From Candidatus Tisiphia endosymbiont of Beris chalybata (GTDB lineage Bacteria > Pseudomonadota > Alphaproteobacteria > Rickettsiales > Rickettsiaceae), in NCBI RefSeq assembly GCF_964026555.1, contig NZ_OZ032159.1, positions 1,426,001 to 1,490,000 on the forward strand: 64,000 nt of DNA, written 5' to 3'. The notes under the pieces are model-generated. The model did no database searches and was not told the origin of the DNA. It saw nothing but the letters and a program-made list of their open reading frames with translations. Both the position numbers and the translations under genes were made by a program. Shown piece by piece: positions 18,466 to 25,894 of this stretch (its first letter is position 1; each line of letters starts with the position of its first letter).

Positions 18466-18606
18466 AAATACTTAGAAAATTAATAGGTTGTTTATAACAA
18501 TTCTAATAATGTTAACAAATTTTCAATAAATTAATTATTTGTTAATATTATTTAGGCATTATATATAATCCTATTAATATTACAAGTATTTTATTGTGAT
18601 AAAAAA

Positions 18607-18887
18607 TTATAGGTATAATTTTGTTTTACCTGTTCTTTCAACTTTTTGCTTCTTGCTAGGAGGAGAGTGAGAAGCATCAGAGATTTTATTACTTTTAGTA
18701 GAGACCCTTGTAGTTTTATGTCGCGCGTTTATAAGGTCAAGCTCAGATTTCATTAGGTGAGCATAAATAGTTGGATGAGATTCTATTTTATCCCAAACAT
18801 TCCTACTCTTGTGATCTTTGCTTAACCGAATGCCATTGTTAACATCAGAATCCCATTTATAGCGCTTCTTCCATTTGCTCCTATTAC
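18607..18887 (-). pseudogene. 3' remnant of an unidentified basic protein gene
   Basis: On the minus strand an open frame of about 93 codons without a start runs KWKKRYKWDSDVNNGIRL... to ...SPPSKKQKVERTGKTKLYL, with a stop at 18607. The basic SKKQKVER patch resembles the N-terminal SKKQK of the neighbouring ankyrin protein. Its upstream end is lost near a P2b element at 18911. The family is not recognised. Confidence 0.4.
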
Positions 18888-18910
18888 TTTACTTAATAGT
18901 TGATTATGAC

Positions 18911-19019
18911 TATACTCCTCTGGTATGAATTTACATGCGTTGTTGTTCGTCGCTCTCCTAGATTTTATTAGGCTTCGCTCCTCACGCCTAGCAGCAAAAT
19001 CATCTGAGAGGAGTAGATA
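18911..19019 (-). repeat. Palindromic element P2b
   Basis: The sequence from TATACTCCTCTGGTATGAAT to CATCTGAGAGGAGTAGATA has inverted arms and the centre ATTAGGCTTCGCTCC seen in the P2b copies at 52255 and 63448. It separates two gene remnants and probably marks an insertion or rearrangement point. Confidence 0.65.
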
Positions 19020-19060
19020 CTATTAAACTATACTAATAATTTAGAGGCACTCTTACTAAT

Positions 19061-19185
19061 ATGATTAAACAAAACAACAAAAAGCTCCTTATTTCCCCAA
19101 TAAATAATTTTAATAACCAATTATATGAAAAGTACAAAAACTATTTAACTAAAAGGGCAAGCGAGGCTAATCAAGAATTAATTAA
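19061..19185 (+). pseudogene. Short 5' gene fragment cut by IS630-B
   Basis: ATG at 19061 with AGAGG at 19043-19047 starts a frame of about 42 codons (MIKQNNKKLLISPINN...EANQELIN). It is then interrupted at 19186 by the IS630-B terminus. The lysine- and asparagine-rich product resembles nothing I can name. It could also be a chance frame, since no 3' part is seen on the far side of the IS. Confidence 0.25.
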
Positions 19186-19200
19186 TACTATTTCCCATTG

Positions 19201-19741
19201 TTAACAGGTCAGATAGCTTACCGAACATAATTGTGCTATAGTGTTGCAATCAAGGTTTTTGATAAAATCACATACTATGTTTTCTAAATCGGCCAAATTC
19301 TCATAGATCTTATTGTATAAAACTGCTTTTTTAATGTACAACCATAATCTCTCTACCGGGTTTAACTCAGGGCTATATGATGGCAAGTGGATAATTTGAA
19401 TGTTTTTGGGTATGACTAAATCCTCGGACTTATGCCAACCTGCACCATCCATAATCATTATAACTTCAAGATCCGTTAGCTCTTTGCTAAATTCTGATAA
19501 AAAAACATTCAGACAAACAGTATTGGCATAGGGTAACATTAAACTGAAGGATTCTCCATTTTTTGGGTTTGCAGCGCTATAAAGATAAAAATTTTGAAAT
19601 CCAAGTTTGACTTTTACTGAACTCCTGACGCCTTTCTTCAACCAACAATGACCTATTTTTGAATGAGTACCAAACCTTGCCTCATCAAAGAAAAAGATCG
19701 CTTTCTTTAAATTTGCATTAGATTGTAGTTTTAGAGGAAGA
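19201..19741 (-). CDS. IS630-B transposase, orfB (DDE catalytic part)
   Basis: Entered from orfA by a +1 (or -2) shift on a nine-A run (T9 on the plus strand at 19742-19750), the frame reads AIFFFDEARFG, VIMIMDGAGWHKS and HLPSYSPELNPVERLWLY, the IS630 catalytic acids. It ends at 19201. Diverged from IS630-A but with the same slippery site and shift direction. Confidence 0.82.
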
Positions 19742-20212
19742 TTTTTTTTTAAACTCTTCTACCAAATTTGGATTTTGTTTGTAGTGCTTTGGTCTCGGGG
19801 TTATATACGAATAGTTTAGCTTATGCATTATTCTATGAACAGTAGATTTACCCAGGACTATACCATATTCCTCCTCTATTTTTACCTTTAAGGTAGCAAT
19901 AGTAATATTTGGATTTGCCTCAATAATGCCTTTGATTTCCTTTAGCTTATCTTCATCAAGTTTTTGCTTCCTGCGGCGCGTAGCAGGAGCTTTCAGGTTT
20001 TCAATCCCAGTAGATTTAATATGCTTTATCCAGGAACCAAGAGTATTCCTTGAAACATTATATACCTTAGCTACTTCTGTAATAGAATGTTTACTGGCTG
20101 CAATCACTGCATTTAGCTTCTTGCTTACATATCCGTAATTCCCCAATTTCTTCAGCTCTTTCGTGGCTATTTCTACTACCTCCTGATCCAGTAATTTTGA
20201 TTTGTTTTTCAT
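19718..20212 (-). CDS. IS630-B transposase, orfA (helix-turn-helix part)
   Basis: MKNKSKLLDQEVVEIATKEL at 20212 begins a 165-residue protein with an HTH (ITEVAKVYNVSRNTLGSWI) and a winged domain (GKSTVHRIMHKLNYS). A longer frame extends upstream to 20332 but those codons are P1 repeat sequence, so 20212 is the native start. P1 directly abuts the ATG, so the original ribosome-binding site is gone. Confidence 0.8.
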   Translation of the reverse strand: MKNKSKLLDQEVVEIATKELKKLGNYGYVSKKLNAVIAASKHSITEVAKVYNVSRNTLGSWIKHIKSTGIENLKAPATRRRKQKLDEDKLKEIKGIIEANPNITIATLKVKIEEEYGIVLGKSTVHRIMHKLNYSYITPRPKHYKQNPNLVEEFKKKSSSKTTI

Positions 20213-20358
20213 TAGACCTCTTGCATAACCTAAAGATAATTGAAGAATTTTTAGGAGAAACGAAGTCGGGTACCGCAGCGTACATAGACGTACGTGAGGA
20301 ACAGAGAGGAGTTTCGACGACAAAATGACCAATTAGATTAGGTTATGCAAGAGGTCTA
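20213..20358 (-). repeat. Palindromic element P1, copy 3 (146 bp)
   Basis: Full-length P1 with arms TAGACCTCTTGCATAACC and GGTTATGCAAGAGGTCTA and the central CTCACGTACGTC hairpin. It lies flush against the start codon of the IS630-B orfA and is open in the same frame, so any transcript entering it could make a fused product. Confidence 0.92.
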
Positions 20359-20449
20359 TTCTGTTACCTATTTTCTCATCGTAAGAAAATTATAACAGAA
20401 ATACAACCTATATTCTAGCGCTAAATAGCCTAGTTAATAATGGGAATTG

Positions 20450-20660
20450 GTATAATACCCCACAAAAAAACTTATAATGGCTTACTGTCATAGGACAACC
20501 TGGTTTCTTTAACTCTCTTTTGAGAGCTGGCTCTACCAGCTCTTCAAACTTACCTTCACTAATTGGGTATTTTCTTTCTTCTTTCATAATTGAACCTTCT
20601 TACTTGCCAATTATTCTACCCCATATTTTTTCATTTACAACTTATTTTGTTAACAGTGCC
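20450..20660 (-). pseudogene. IS5-family element, left end and N-terminal fragment
   Basis: The terminus (inverted GGCACTGTTAACA at 20648-20660) is followed on the minus strand by ATG at 20587 and MKEERKYPISEGKFEELVEP...MTVSHYKFFCGVLY, a typical IS5-group N-terminus. The homology fades after about 45 residues. Together with the right-end fragment at 3598-3846 it shows that a complete IS5 element of this type exists or existed in the genome. Confidence 0.7.
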
Positions 20661-20929
20661 GTACAACTGTTATAGCAGATAAGGGATATGATAGTGATGC
20701 TTTTATAAAAAGCTTAGAAAGTAAAGGGTGTAAGGTTGTTATTCCACCTAAATCTAATCGCAAAGTACAGCGTGAATACGATCAACATATCTATAAAGAA
20801 CAACATTTAATAGAATGTTTCTTTAGTAAACTCAAACATTTTAGACGGGTATTTGTTAGATTTGATAAAAAAGCTTCCTCCTTCATAGGCTTTATTGCTT
20901 TTGCTTCCCTGATCCTGCGGCTAAGATAA
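20661..20929 (+). pseudogene. Second IS5-like transposase, C-terminal fragment
   Basis: Directly adjoining the IS5 terminus, the plus strand reads VIADKGYDSDAFIKSLESKG (catalytic Asp), VIPPKSNRKVQREYD and EQHLIECFFSKLKHFRRV (catalytic Glu), ending at 20929. This is an IS5/IS1031-like C-terminus different from the minus-strand fragment, probably the target into which the other element inserted. Confidence 0.75.
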
Positions 20930-21062
20930 AGGTGCACACAACCTAGCAAATTATAGAAATTTATTCCCCTATTTTTAAACCTGTCCCGGTAATTGTTGGT
21001 TACAGTGCTTATCGGTTTAAAATACCAAATGAAATCCGTAGATTAGTAGTAGCTAGCTTCAG

Positions 21063-23687
21063 TTAATTTTTTGACCATAAGTTCATATTATGCTGAGTAC
21101 AATATTCTAGCATAGCAGTACTGTTAGGGTGTCGTAGACCAAATTCTTTAATTTGAGGCTTACCAAAGAACTTATAATTATATAAATCCTTAGCCTTACA
21201 CGCCGCTTTAGCTCCTTGAAGATATAGATAACTCACTTGAGCAACATTCTTTGAATTATTTCTATATAAATAAAAATAAATAACGTTAGCTTTCTTGTAA
21301 GATTCTATTGCTGTTTTAAGGTTATTCTTCATAGAAAAAATTTCTCCTTGCACTACATAACTGGCGGCTAAGTCGGGATCTTCTGATTGTTCGATATCTT
21401 TGGGGTTTCTTCTATAATCAGCTAATAATATTTCTATGGCTTTATTAATATGCACTAAGGCCTTATCCACCTTCCCTTGTTCCATATCACTTTTAGCAAA
21501 TTGCGTATAAATACGCGCATATATTTCATGCCCTTCCGGTTTGACTGGCTTATTCATATCATATAGTTGTTTAGCTTGAGAATGAGCAGCATGATGTTTA
21601 CCAAGAAAATTGAGTATTTCTGCTCTTAACATATAATAGTTTGTTAGAAATAAATCATGAGCTCCTGCCCCATTATTGATTAATGTGTTTATAGTTTTAC
21701 CGACTTGATGGAGAGCGTCTTCATATTTTCCTTGCATAAAAAATAATCTTGCTTTAGCAAAATATAAAGTAATAATATCAGCATTTTCTGCTAATACTCC
21801 CTTAAACATCTTGTCCATTATCTGAATATTTTGTTCGGCTTCTGGAAGTCGACCTAATGCTATATTAGCTAATACTAAGCAATATACTACGTTGCATTTA
21901 AAAGCTTCATATCCTTTTACACTATCAAAGACTTTTTGGGCTCTAGTATAATATTCGATAGCCACTGTATCATTTGCACATCTTTTATAATATACCCCTA
22001 TTAACCCTAAGTAAGTTGCATATAAAGCTTTTTCATCATTATTCATTAACCAGAGTTTAAATTTTTTTTCCTTCTCATTTTTATTAAACCACTCTACTAA
22101 CTTTTGTGTATTATCCAAATCTAAAGAGTTAACATATTGTACTATTAACTGTAAATTGAGCCCAACCAATTTATAAACATTGATGTCATACTTAGCAGCA
22201 TTATTCGATAGTATCTCAAAATTACCTTGAATAGTTCGGGAAATTCTAAAAATATGAGCCTTTATTACACTTTTTGGTATATATTGAACTAACTTACCGA
22301 TTATATCCTCTAAATAATTTCGGTTATTCCTATTACCATTTATTTTCTGCACCTTATCTGCAATAATATCATGCATTTCGAAAATTGGATGCTCTTCATT
22401 GGAATCAATATTATTAATTAAGAGAAATTTGGAGAGCTTGTAAATATCATCGTCTAGGGTATCTGGATTATCAGTAATAATACTTAGTATCTGCTTAGAA
22501 AAACTTTGGTTATTCATTAAGGCTATCTTTCCCAGTAAACTAACCGCACTAGGCTGTAACTCCTTAATAGCCATATTTATATTTAATTCTATTTTATCTG
22601 CGGATTGATAAATTTTTCTCTTATATTCTTCTTTATCTAAACCTTTAATTTTATTCAATAATTGTGCGGCCTGTACAATTAATATAGGATAACCACTAAA
22701 GGCAGTAATTAAAAATTCGATATCTTTATCATCATAACTATCAAGTAAATTTTTTGCTAACGTAATTGTGTTCTCTCTATCAAATAAACTCATTTCTAAG
22801 GCATTGGCATTTGGCAAATGCCCGCTTTCTTGGGAACAAAACATAATATCTCCGTTATGCTCCCACTCTATTATATCTTTAACTTTCTTATTCTCTCCAA
22901 TTTTCAAGTTATCAAATATTAATAACCATTTACCTTTATGTGCTAAATATTCTAATACGCCTTTCTTAGCATCTCTCGCTTCTTCAACTATATTAGCTTT
23001 CAATATTTGATTAAGTTGTTTGGCTAATTTAACAAATTCCTCATTTAAATTCAAATTGCAATCAAAAAACCAAATAATATTGTAATTATCCTTATGTTCA
23101 TAAGCATATGCCCTAGCAAACTGGGTTTTTCCTATACCACTAGTCCCAATAATACTCACTTGTCTATATTTATTTAGATATTCTCTAGCTTCTTTAAGCT
23201 GTTTTTGGTGATTAACAAAATAACTTACTGGAACGATTAAGTTAGTTATTTTTTCTTTTCCAAAAGAACTACTGTGCATAGATAATAATAATATTAATAA
23301 TAGACTTCCTGCATAAGTTAATCTAAAGGGTAATTTTATAGCTGAAACTCGCCTCTGCTTGACAGGTGCCTCTATGTATGCTCTAGTAGCATGGTTCGTT
23401 TCTTCTACAAATTCCAAAGGGTTGTGGGACTTATACAGGAAGTGTAATATAATGGAATATTTCCAGGAATTAAGTTTAAAAGCGTGCGGCAGGCCGAGCT
23501 CAGTATAATATATAAATAAACGCCCCCTTGCCATGCGTAAGAACCAGATTATATAATCAACTGACGAGAAGTTCGTGACATCGTCACTCAATGCTTGCCT
23601 ATTATATATAGGCGTCGCTCCATCGCTCCTAGCACCAAATTCTCCTGAATTGATTATAGAAACAAAATTATATAAATAGCTAGTCAT
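21063..23687 (-). CDS. NB-ARC/TPR STAND ATPase with two palindromic elements in its N-terminus
   Basis: An 874-residue protein. Residues ~165-350 form an NB-ARC nucleotide-binding domain: Walker A GTSGIGKT (181-188), Walker B WLLIFDN (254-260), IMFCSQES in the sensor position and the GLPL-like GYPILIVQ (332-339). The C-terminal half (~570-860) is a TPR-type helical array (repeated A-x2-Y-x3-G and FFMQGKYEDALHQV patterns), likely the sensing part. STAND proteins use ATP-driven oligomerisation to switch on signalling or cell-death outputs. Residues ~10-46 come from a P2 element and ~81-129 from a P1-type element, both in frame. The native N-terminus was therefore short, with a hydrophobic stretch (LLLILLLS) near 129-136. 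The start at 23687 overlaps the upstream gene's stop by 8 bp, so the two are translationally coupled. Confidence 0.83.
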   Translation of the reverse strand: MTSYLYNFVSIINSGEFGARSDGATPIYNRQALSDDVTNFSSVDYIIWFLRMARGRLFIYYTELGLPHAFKLNSWKYSIILHFLYKSHNPLEFVEETNHATRAYIEAPVKQRRVSAIKLPFRLTYAGSLLLILLLSMHSSSFGKEKITNLIVPVSYFVNHQKQLKEAREYLNKYRQVSIIGTSGIGKTQFARAYAYEHKDNYNIIWFFDCNLNLNEEFVKLAKQLNQILKANIVEEARDAKKGVLEYLAHKGKWLLIFDNLKIGENKKVKDIIEWEHNGDIMFCSQESGHLPNANALEMSLFDRENTITLAKNLLDSYDDKDIEFLITAFSGYPILIVQAAQLLNKIKGLDKEEYKRKIYQSADKIELNINMAIKELQPSAVSLLGKIALMNNQSFSKQILSIITDNPDTLDDDIYKLSKFLLINNIDSNEEHPIFEMHDIIADKVQKINGNRNNRNYLEDIIGKLVQYIPKSVIKAHIFRISRTIQGNFEILSNNAAKYDINVYKLVGLNLQLIVQYVNSLDLDNTQKLVEWFNKNEKEKKFKLWLMNNDEKALYATYLGLIGVYYKRCANDTVAIEYYTRAQKVFDSVKGYEAFKCNVVYCLVLANIALGRLPEAEQNIQIMDKMFKGVLAENADIITLYFAKARLFFMQGKYEDALHQVGKTINTLINNGAGAHDLFLTNYYMLRAEILNFLGKHHAAHSQAKQLYDMNKPVKPEGHEIYARIYTQFAKSDMEQGKVDKALVHINKAIEILLADYRRNPKDIEQSEDPDLAASYVVQGEIFSMKNNLKTAIESYKKANVIYFYLYRNNSKNVAQVSYLYLQGAKAACKAKDLYNYKFFGKPQIKEFGLRHPNSTAMLEYCTQHNMNLWSKN
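23301..23445 (-). repeat. P1-type palindromic element in the NB-ARC gene
   Basis: It starts TAGACTTCCTGCATAAG and ends CTTATACAGGAAGTGTA, a P1 variant with arms similar to the copy at 40063. It contributes about 49 codons (YKSHNPLEFVEETNHATRAY...) without breaking the frame. Confidence 0.8.
23552..23658 (-). repeat. Palindromic element P2 in the NB-ARC gene (107 bp)
   Basis: The arms TATAATCAACTGACGAGAAG and the complementary TCAATTCAGGAGAATTTGG match the P2 copies at 29240-29344 and 31660-31763. Its centre is GCCTATTATATATAGGC. It encodes SIINSGEFGARSDGAT... at residues ~10-46 of the NB-ARC protein. Confidence 0.9.
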
Positions 23688-25104
23688 TATTTTTTTTAGG
23701 GAAAGAGTTTAATAAAATCACATTATTTTCTATTTTTACAAGTTTATTATTATTTTGCTGCTTGTGGCGCTTTATTTCAATGGTATTATATTTATTACGC
23801 TCTATTTTTAAATTAAACCCATTAGTTTTTAGTACATTAAATACCTGTATAAGATTAAGCACAAAGGGATTAGCATGAGTTTTAAAAAATTGAGAAGACA
23901 ACTTAAATAATTCTTTTTCTGAAATTATAGCCTCGCCATCATATTCAAAATTCAGCTCTATTTCATCTTTTGCTCCACCAATGGTTAATTTAATATTATA
24001 TATATTACCTGCAGATTGTTTTTTAAGCAAGAAAAATAAATAGCTAATTATGCTATAAATAATTTGGTGGAGTGCGGCACTAGACGAAAAGTTTATCTCC
24101 TTAATATCACTTGTGATTTCAATCAGGATATTATCATCTTCTTGTTCGAATCTATTTTTAAATAAACAAATTAATTGGTTAATATTCACTTCTTCCATTT
24201 GGTCTGCTTGATATAACACTATAGAACAAGGCACGGCATCATTAAGCTTTTTTAACTTTGAATTTTTACTTTTACTTTCTGCAATATTAAATACATCGTT
24301 AATGAACGCTATTTGATTAGCTTGTTGAGCAAAGAGGTAGTTTATTTCTAAATCTTTTTGTTTGTTAAAATCATTCTCCCATATCTTTTTCATTAAAGTC
24401 GCTTTGCAATTTTTTAATTCTTGCTGATACATTTTTGTTACATAGGCTAACTGTGATTCATATTTTTTATGATAATATAGTGCATAGTTATTTTGGAAAT
24501 AGCGTAGTGATTTATACAACACAACATATATTAGCAGTATATTAGCGGCGAAGAAGATTATTAATATCCAAAAGGGTTCTTTAATACCTTCCTCTATTTT
24601 ATTCCATACCTGATTATCAATAGCTAAACTAATGCTAATTTGAGTGAAATCATTAATGTTATAGCCCTTCTCTAATTGATAAGCTTGGGTTGTAGTGTTT
24701 TGAATTTTAGTATTGGAATACAATAATTTTTTATTTAGCTCTATTTTATAATAAATAAATTCTGGAATATGCTGATTTAGTAAGGTCCCGAAACGGAAAA
24801 GGTTATAACTAAAACATTTTCCTGCATTACATATTTCAATATCACTTCCAGTGCTATTGAAGATATTTTTACTGCCCGCATTAGCAGGTAACTGATGCGC
24901 TATCACCGCTATTTTGTTTAAGCTTAATTCTATTAATTGGTGATAGTATTTCTCTAAAATTTGTATTTTTTCTATTTTACTTTTTTTATTATAATATTGA
25001 TGTAAAAAAATTATTAAAATAAAATAAAATATAAATATTAAGAAAATTAACTTAATAAAATTCTGCTTCAATTTAGTCGGATAATTTGAATATTGTTCTG
25101 TCAT
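23680..25104 (-). CDS. Two-pass membrane protein resembling a degenerate sensor histidine kinase
   Basis: A 474-residue protein. Transmembrane helices at ~17-35 and ~178-198 enclose a ~140-residue extracytoplasmic domain. A basic coiled stretch (~200-260) follows, then a C-terminal domain (~300-460) with the shape of a GHKL ATPase: ALHQIIYSIISYLFFLLKK in the N-box position and LNFEYDGEAI in the G1 position. The canonical H-box histidine, the N-box Asn pattern and the G2 box are not visible, so phosphotransfer is doubtful. It overlaps the start of the NB-ARC/TPR gene by 8 bp, so the two are probably cotranscribed and may work together, for example a membrane receptor signalling to the STAND ATPase. 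The kinase relationship is an inference from architecture. Confidence 0.6.
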   Translation of the reverse strand: MTEQYSNYPTKLKQNFIKLIFLIFIFYFILIIFLHQYYNKKSKIEKIQILEKYYHQLIELSLNKIAVIAHQLPANAGSKNIFNSTGSDIEICNAGKCFSYNLFRFGTLLNQHIPEFIYYKIELNKKLLYSNTKIQNTTTQAYQLEKGYNINDFTQISISLAIDNQVWNKIEEGIKEPFWILIIFFAANILLIYVVLYKSLRYFQNNYALYYHKKYESQLAYVTKMYQQELKNCKATLMKKIWENDFNKQKDLEINYLFAQQANQIAFINDVFNIAESKSKNSKLKKLNDAVPCSIVLYQADQMEEVNINQLICLFKNRFEQEDDNILIEITSDIKEINFSSSAALHQIIYSIISYLFFLLKKQSAGNIYNIKLTIGGAKDEIELNFEYDGEAIISEKELFKLSSQFFKTHANPFVLNLIQVFNVLKTNGFNLKIERNKYNTIEIKRHKQQNNNKLVKIENNVILLNSFPKKNND

Positions 25105-25158
25105 AATAAATAAAAAAAAGTAATATAATAATATATTTATCCTCTAGCTTCTATATCT

Positions 25159-25224
25159 CTAGCTTCTGTGACGGTTTCTATGTAATGAGTAGATTTATAG
25201 GCATTTTTGCTCACAGAACCTAGG
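25159..25224. repeat. P5 palindromic element remnant
   Basis: CTAGCTTCTGTGA and TCACAGAACCTAG form inverted arms around GGTTTCTATGTAATGAG and TAGGCATTTTTGCTCAC, which match segments of the P5 element at 38735-38890. It is a shortened or rearranged copy. Confidence 0.55.
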
Positions 25225-25401
25225 ATGAGATAAAATTATAATCATAGATATCAAGGTGTACTATAAGTTTTTTAAAACCTTTTAAATTTTTTTATTTATT
25301 GCTAGGGATGGAAGTATAGCTAAAGTGATTGACGCATTAGGCTGCTTTGGCAGCTTGTATTGAGCAAGAATTTTAAGAAGATGCTTCGCTCTAAACTGCA
25401 A

Positions 25402-25547
25402 TAGACCTCTTGCATAACCTAAAGATAATTGAAGAATTTTTAGGAGAAACGAAGTCGAGTACCGCAGCGTACATAGACGTACGTGAGGAACAGAGAGGAG
25501 TTTCGACGACAAAATTACCAATTAGATTAGGTTATGCAAGAGGTCTA
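25402..25547 (-). repeat. Palindromic element P1, copy 4 (146 bp)
   Basis: Full-length, near-identical to the copies at 3847, 4630, 20213 and 42788, with the complete terminal arms and the CTCACGTACGTC core on the minus strand. It lies in intergenic DNA between the sensor-kinase-like gene and the autotransporter gene. Confidence 0.92.
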
Positions 25548-25573
25548 ATGTATAGCTTATATCATTATGATAC

Positions 25574-25726
25574 ATATACTGCTCGTATCTGAAGAGTTGG
25601 TAGACGATAGAATCAACTTCAAGAAGAGCGAGGAGTGGCAAAGTTGAGCAGCGCAGCGTACTATAAAGTACGTGAGCAGCCTCGATCTTTAGGGCACAAC
25701 GACGCCAATTCTTGAAGTTCCTAGAG
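25574..25726 (-). repeat. Palindromic element P3 variant
   Basis: It begins at ATACTGCTCGTATCTGAAG and its minus-strand core is GCTCACGTACTTTATAGTACGCTGCGC. Its GAAGAGTTGGTAGACGAT and GAATCAACTTCAAGAAGAGC blocks recur in the right half of the element at 42753-43054, so they belong to one subfamily. Confidence 0.7.
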
Positions 25727-25815
25727 TATACACGATAGTATGCCAAGAGCAGAGTAATGCATGCTTGAAGTACTCTGTAATCACCTTAATGGCCTATGCT
25801 ATACGAGCGTATATC
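25727..25815 (-). repeat. Palindromic element P7, copy 2
   Basis: Reverse-oriented match to 3332-3416, sharing TACACGATAGTATG, ATGCATGCTTG, TACTCTGTA and CACCTTAATGGCCTATGCTAT-type blocks. It follows the P3 variant without a gap. Confidence 0.6.
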
Positions 25816-25894
25816 TTGTGCACGTTGTGGGGGAAAATCTTCATTTGACGCCAATTTTTGAGAATAAAAAAGGGTATTTAATAGATAACAGAAC

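Larger units (their letters stand above)
19186..20212 (-). mobile_element. IS630-family element IS630-B
   Basis: The right terminus TACTATTTCCC at 19186 is close to the IS630-A terminus TACCATTTCCC. Two overlapping minus-strand frames encode the transposase, and the region upstream of orfA is replaced by a P1 element at 20213. I could not find the matching left terminus beyond P1, so the element seems to have lost it. Confidence 0.8.
25105..25894. other. Gene-free region packed with palindromic elements
   Basis: No credible gene lies in these 790 bases. It holds a P5 remnant (25159-25224), a half P4-like arm near 25315, a full P1 (25402-25547), a P3 (25574-25726) and a P7 (25727-25815), the last two being adjacent. 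Open frames here are by-products of these repeats. Confidence 0.7.

Noticed and set aside
25282-25521. Recurrent 60-85 residue protein beginning MVILSSKLLSVPHVRLCTLRY (also near 3873, 4749, 20332 and 42907)
   Set aside because: These are the open frame of the P1 repeat itself; upstream context differs and there is no ribosome-binding site, so they are not separate genes.
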